Assembly (NCBI GenBank): GCA_007135605.1 | Contig: SLIN01000062.1 | Coordinates: 1-33,602, forward strand | Reading direction: 5' to 3' | From: Spirochaetales bacterium | GTDB taxonomy: Bacteria > Spirochaetota > Spirochaetia > DSM-27196 > SKKC01 | DNA: 33,602 nt | Shown here: positions 30,241-33,602 of the stretch, piece after piece | Layout: each line of letters opens with the position of its first letter | Position numbering within the stretch: the first letter of the stretch is position 1 | Translations under genes and position numbers: made by a program | Notes under the pieces: generated by a model | Database searches by the model: none | What the model saw: the letters and a program-made list of their open reading frames with translations, nothing else | Told to the model about the DNA's origin: nothing

Positions 30241-31683
30241 TCAAAGATCGATGAGCAACTGCGTCGGATCCTCAATATACTGCTTGATCTTCATAAGAAA
30301 TCCGATCGCTTCACGCCCATCGATCATTCGGTGATCGTAGCTCAGCGCCAGATACATCATCGGGCGAATCGCAATCTCGTCCTCCACAACAACCGGTCGT
30401 TTCTGGATCGTGTGCATGCCGAGAATCGCCGTCTGCGGCGGATTTGGAATCGGGGTTGACAGCATCGAGCCGAACACACCGCCGTTTGAGATCGTGAACG
30501 TCCCTCCGGTCAGTTCGTCGGGCATGAGTCGCTTTTCTTTTGCCTTCCCGATGAAACCGAGGATCTCCCGCTCGATCTCCGCAAACGATTTCTCTTCCAC
30601 GTTCCGAACGACCGGAGTAATCAACCCGCGGTCGCTCGAAAGCGCAACACCGATATTGTAGAAGTGATTGTAAACGATCTCCTCCTCCTGGAGGTATGCA
30701 TTCACCTCGGGATACGCCTCGAGGGCTTTCTCGCACGCTTTCACGAAAAAGCTCATAAAGCCGAGCTTGACCTCGTGCTTTCTCTCGAACGCTTCCTTGT
30801 AGCGTGAACGGATATCCATAACGCTCGACATATCGACTTCGTTAAAAGTCGTCAGATGAGCGGCGTTCTGTTTTGCGCTAACGAGGTTCGCAGCGATGCG
30901 CTTTCTGAGGTTACTCAGTTTCTTGCGTGTTTGGCGCCCGCCGCGATCGGACGATTCGGTCGTGCCCGGCGCGGAGCTTGAACCAGGCGACGCCACATCG
31001 GTGACCGGAGCACGGTCACCGGAGCCCCCCGTAGCGCCGGCGGAGGTCGGACCATCGTCGCCACGGGCTTCGGTGCTCCGACCACCTACCTGCTCCTCTA
31101 CCGCACGCAAGGCGTCTTCCTTTGTTACGCGGCCACCTTTCCCTGTCCCGCGGATCTGCGAGACATCGAGCCCGTGTTCGCTTGCGACCCGACGTGCTGC
31201 CGGGGGCAACTCGTCGAGTGCCGCTGTGGCATCGGAAGCCCCGGCAACATCGGAGGCACGCTCAGAATCGGAGGCTCTCTCGGCAGCACTCGCCCCTGCG
31301 CCACCACTCTCCGACTTCGAGGTCGACGCGCCGGTCCGGATGTCTTCGCCGTCGCGTGAGCTATCGCGGGTGCGACCGCCATCGCCGCTCTGACCGCTCT
31401 CACCGGTGCGCCCGGCATCGCCCGCCGATGGAGCCGTTCCGGCGGCCGCCGTATCGATTGAACCGACCGCCTGGCCGACCTCGACCTCGGTATCCTCGTC
31501 CACCGTTGTCTCGAGCATGCCGCTCGCCGGCGCCGGCACATTGAGCGTCGCTTTGTCGGTTTCCAGCTCGAAAAGGTCTTCCCCCTCGGAAACCTGCTCC
31601 CCGCTCTGCTTGAGCCAGGTAGCCAACACTCCACTGCTCACGCTCTCCCCAACCTCGGGGACGGTTACATCCTGCTTCATCAT
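30241..31683 (-). CDS. sucB: Dihydrolipoyllysine succinyltransferase, oxoglutarate dehydrogenase E2
   Basis: This 480-residue core subunit of the 2-oxoglutarate dehydrogenase complex transfers succinyl groups to CoA. The N-terminal lipoyl domain (about 4-78) has the lipoylated Lys44 in ETDKATL. A long flexible linker (about 80-158), rich in Gly, Ser, Asp and Ala, leads to the E3-binding domain (about 158-195, PPAARRVASEHGLDVSQIRG). A second linker precedes the catalytic domain (about 255-480), with the active-site SYDHRMIDG (His451, Asp455). The first linker is longer and more acidic than in common homologues. ATG 31683 overlaps the sucA stop by four bases (ATGA). The lpdA gene follows, completing the complex. 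Confidence 0.95.
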   Translation of the reverse strand: MMKQDVTVPEVGESVSSGVLATWLKQSGEQVSEGEDLFELETDKATLNVPAPASGMLETTVDEDTEVEVGQAVGSIDTAAAGTAPSAGDAGRTGESGQSGDGGRTRDSSRDGEDIRTGASTSKSESGGAGASAAERASDSERASDVAGASDATAALDELPPAARRVASEHGLDVSQIRGTGKGGRVTKEDALRAVEEQVGGRSTEARGDDGPTSAGATGGSGDRAPVTDVASPGSSSAPGTTESSDRGGRQTRKKLSNLRKRIAANLVSAKQNAAHLTTFNEVDMSSVMDIRSRYKEAFERKHEVKLGFMSFFVKACEKALEAYPEVNAYLQEEEIVYNHFYNIGVALSSDRGLITPVVRNVEEKSFAEIEREILGFIGKAKEKRLMPDELTGGTFTISNGGVFGSMLSTPIPNPPQTAILGMHTIQKRPVVVEDEIAIRPMMYLALSYDHRMIDGREAIGFLMKIKQYIEDPTQLLIDL

Positions 31684-33602
31684 TTTCCTCTGGTAAACGC
31701 CTCGTCGAGCAGACGCCTCAACTCGTCATTGTGTTCCTTATGGCTGCCCGCCGCCGGACTCGCGGCTGCCCGACGACCCACGTAATCAACCCTCGGCCGT
31801 TCAACGAGGTCGGCGACCCATTCACCCGCGAACGTCCATGCGCCCCGATTCCGCGACTCCTCCTGCACCCATGCGACGCGCTTCGCCGATGCGTACTGCG
31901 CGAGAACTTCCTTCAATCTTACGTCCGGTCGTGGATAGAGCTGCTCAACGCGGACAATCGCGGTTCTCGAATCGCCGCGCGCCTTGCGTTCGGCCGCCAG
32001 ATCGTAGTAGACCTTGCCGCTGCAAATCAGCAGGTTGTCCACCTCGGAACCGGCCGGGCGTGCCGGATCATCGATCACGGTGTGGAAAGATCCCGATGTG
32101 AACTCATCTCGCGACGACACGCACTCCTTGTGCCGCAGGAGGCTTTTCGGCGTCATGAGAACGAGCGGCTTTCGGAACGGCTGCTTCACTTGACGGCGCA
32201 GCACATGGAAGTACTGTGCGGGAGTCGACGGATAGCACACCAGCATGTTGTCTTCGGCACAAAGCTGCAGAAACCGCTCCAGATGTGCGCTCGAGTGCTC
32301 TGGTCCCTGTCCCTCGTAGCCGTGCGGCAGGAGCATCACGAGTCCGCTGTAACGAAACCACTTTCGTTCGCCCGCTGCGAGGAACTGGTCGATAACGACC
32401 TGAGCTCCGTTCACGAAATCACCGAACTGTGCTTCCCACATCGTAAGAATATTCGGCTGTGCGATAGAATAGCCGTAATCAAATCCGAGTACCCCGAACT
32501 CGCTCAGCGGACTATCGTATACACTGAAAGCCGCCTGATCCGGAGCGAGGTTTCGCAACGGAGTATGCGTTCGCGGAATCGGGCTCTGGGTATCCCACCA
32601 CACCGCGTGACGTTGGCTGAACGTTCCGCGCCCCGAATCCTCGCCGCTCAAACGGATCGGGTGCTCTTCGAGAAGAAGCGAACCGAGCGCCAGCGATTCC
32701 GCCAGCGACCAATCAAACTTCTCGCCGGACTCCAGGCGTTCTCTTCGATCTTTGACAAATCGTTTCAGCTTCGGATGGATGCCGAAACCGTCCGGCACGG
32801 TGACCAGCGCATTTCCGATAAGATCGAGCCGATCTCGACCAATTCCTGTATCGATCGGCTCATGCGAATAGCGGCCCTGCATACCGCTCCAGTCACCGTC
32901 CTGGAAGGCATCGTTTATGTTCGGCCGGTAATCGCCCTTCGCCTGGTCGAGCTCGGTTTTCCAGTCGGCGATCACCGCATCCTTCTCCTGATCCTGTTCC
33001 TCGGCGGAATAGACCCCTTCCTCCTGGAGCTTGCGACCGTACAGCGTCCGGGTCGTAGGATGGTCTTTGATACGACCGTACATGAGCGGATGGGTGAAAC
33101 TCGGTTCGTCCGATTCGTTGTGTCCGAGCCTTCGGTAACATATGATATCGACGATCGCGTCGTAGCCGTGTTTCTGCCGATAGCGCATCGCCAGGTCGAT
33201 AGCCCGAACAACCTGTTCGGGATCGTCTCCGTTCACATGCAGGATCGGTATCGGCAGCCCTTTCGCAATATCGGTCGTAAAGAAGCTCGAGCGGGCATCG
33301 CGGCTGGCGGTAGTAAAGCCGATCTGATTGTTGATGATGATGTGAACCGTACCGCCGGTCCGGTATCCCTTGAGCTGACTCAGATTCAACGTCTCGGCAA
33401 CCACCCCCTGGCCGCTGAACGCCGCGTCACCGTGAATCAACACCGGCATGACCTTCTTGCGATGCTTATCTCCGCGACGCCGCTGAATACCGCGAGCCTT
33501 GCCTTCGACCACCGGATTGACCGCCTCGAGATGACTCGGGTTGGCGACCATGCTTACATGAATAACCGCCCCGCTCTCATCAACGATATCGAGGCTGTGC
33601 CC
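31680..33602 (-). CDS. sucA: 2-oxoglutarate dehydrogenase E1, C-terminal part (cut by window edge)
   Basis: This is the thiamine-diphosphate-dependent E1 that decarboxylates 2-oxoglutarate and succinylates the lipoyl arm of E2. The visible part is 640 residues; the frame runs open through the right edge and the N-terminal third lies outside. Recognisable blocks are VANPSHLEAVNPVVEG, the ThDP/Mg region HGDAAFSGQG with the later INNQIGFTT, RRLGHNESDEP, the transketolase-like pyrimidine domain (ILTMWEAQFGDF and LLPHGYEGQGPEHSSAHLERFLQLC), and the C-terminal GAWTFAGEW region. It is the first visible gene of the suc operon. Nothing in the visible part looks damaged. Confidence 0.95.
   Translation of the reverse strand, partial: GHSLDIVDESGAVIHVSMVANPSHLEAVNPVVEGKARGIQRRRGDKHRKKVMPVLIHGDAAFSGQGVVAETLNLSQLKGYRTGGTVHIIINNQIGFTTASRDARSSFFTTDIAKGLPIPILHVNGDDPEQVVRAIDLAMRYRQKHGYDAIVDIICYRRLGHNESDEPSFTHPLMYGRIKDHPTTRTLYGRKLQEEGVYSAEEQDQEKDAVIADWKTELDQAKGDYRPNINDAFQDGDWSGMQGRYSHEPIDTGIGRDRLDLIGNALVTVPDGFGIHPKLKRFVKDRRERLESGEKFDWSLAESLALGSLLLEEHPIRLSGEDSGRGTFSQRHAVWWDTQSPIPRTHTPLRNLAPDQAAFSVYDSPLSEFGVLGFDYGYSIAQPNILTMWEAQFGDFVNGAQVVIDQFLAAGERKWFRYSGLVMLLPHGYEGQGPEHSSAHLERFLQLCAEDNMLVCYPSTPAQYFHVLRRQVKQPFRKPLVLMTPKSLLRHKECVSSRDEFTSGSFHTVIDDPARPAGSEVDNLLICSGKVYYDLAAERKARGDSRTAIVRVEQLYPRPDVRLKEVLAQYASAKRVAWVQEESRNRGAWTFAGEWVADLVERPRVDYVGRRAAASPAAGSHKEHNDELRRLLDEAFTRGK

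Noticed and set aside
1-33602. CRISPR array, tRNA or rRNA genes, prophage
   Set aside because: I saw no regularly spaced repeats, no cloverleaf-like tRNA sequence, no rRNA segments and no phage genes in the window.

Overview
The window comes from a Gram-negative-type bacterium with G+C-rich coding DNA and an aerobic or facultative metabolism. The evidence is a complete oxoglutarate-dehydrogenase module, many exported or membrane-anchored redox proteins, UGA used as a normal stop codon, and good Shine-Dalgarno sites. Many proteins are rich in Asp and Glu, which would suit a saline habitat. I cannot place the taxon. A spirochaete is a low-confidence guess from the style of the soluble-adenylyl-cyclase-like protein and the YeeE transporter.

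Layout. Bases 1-6400 hold mltG (minus), a large soluble-adenylyl-cyclase-like cyclase/ATPase/TPR protein (plus), and a SAM methyltransferase overlapping a MarR-family regulator (minus). Bases 6400-11200 are a redox and membrane region: a TlpA-like thioredoxin, a second membrane-anchored thioredoxin-like protein in an operon with a GAF protein and a CPBP-family membrane protein, a DinB-family protein next to a MITE-like inverted repeat, and a membrane-anchored serine hydrolase. Bases 11300-15200 (minus) hold a DUF1330 protein, a small membrane protein, and an HD-GYP protein translationally coupled to an unusual DUF427-adenosine deaminase fusion. Bases 15300-22250 hold an SDR dehydrogenase, a GH15 glycosidase gene broken by one in-frame TGA, a DsrE-like protein, a mercuric-reductase-like flavoprotein, a TVP38/TMEM64 protein and a DUF3047 protein.

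Bases 22288-28706 form the most interesting unit, a tight plus-strand sulfur operon. In order it encodes an E1-like adenylating enzyme, a membrane-anchored beta-propeller, a YeeE/TsuA-type thiosulfate transporter, a two-domain rhodanese, a TusA-like carrier, a ThiS/MoaD-like carrier whose Gly-Gly-Gly is masked by a five-residue tail, a MetY-like PLP enzyme, and a JAMM metalloprotease. The core matches the protein-thiocarboxylate homocysteine pathway known from Wolinella (HcyF, HcyS, MetY, HcyD). The sulfur source looks different: thiosulfate import plus rhodanese and TusA relay in place of sulfate reduction. Bases 28757-33602 are lpdA, sucB and sucA (minus; sucA cut by the window edge).

A second hidden layer is a 12-bp palindrome, consensus TTGTA-N2-TACAA. 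It occurs eight times (four perfect, four near-perfect) between 1281 and 19020. It lies in gene-start or promoter regions, usually on a recognisable -10 or -35 box. It precedes mltG/cyclase, marR, both thioredoxins, the serine hydrolase, the SDR/GH15 pair, dsrE and the flavoprotein operon, and is absent from the sulfur and suc operons. This looks like a local regulon, and the MarR protein at 5934-6407, whose own upstream region carries a site, is the obvious candidate regulator.
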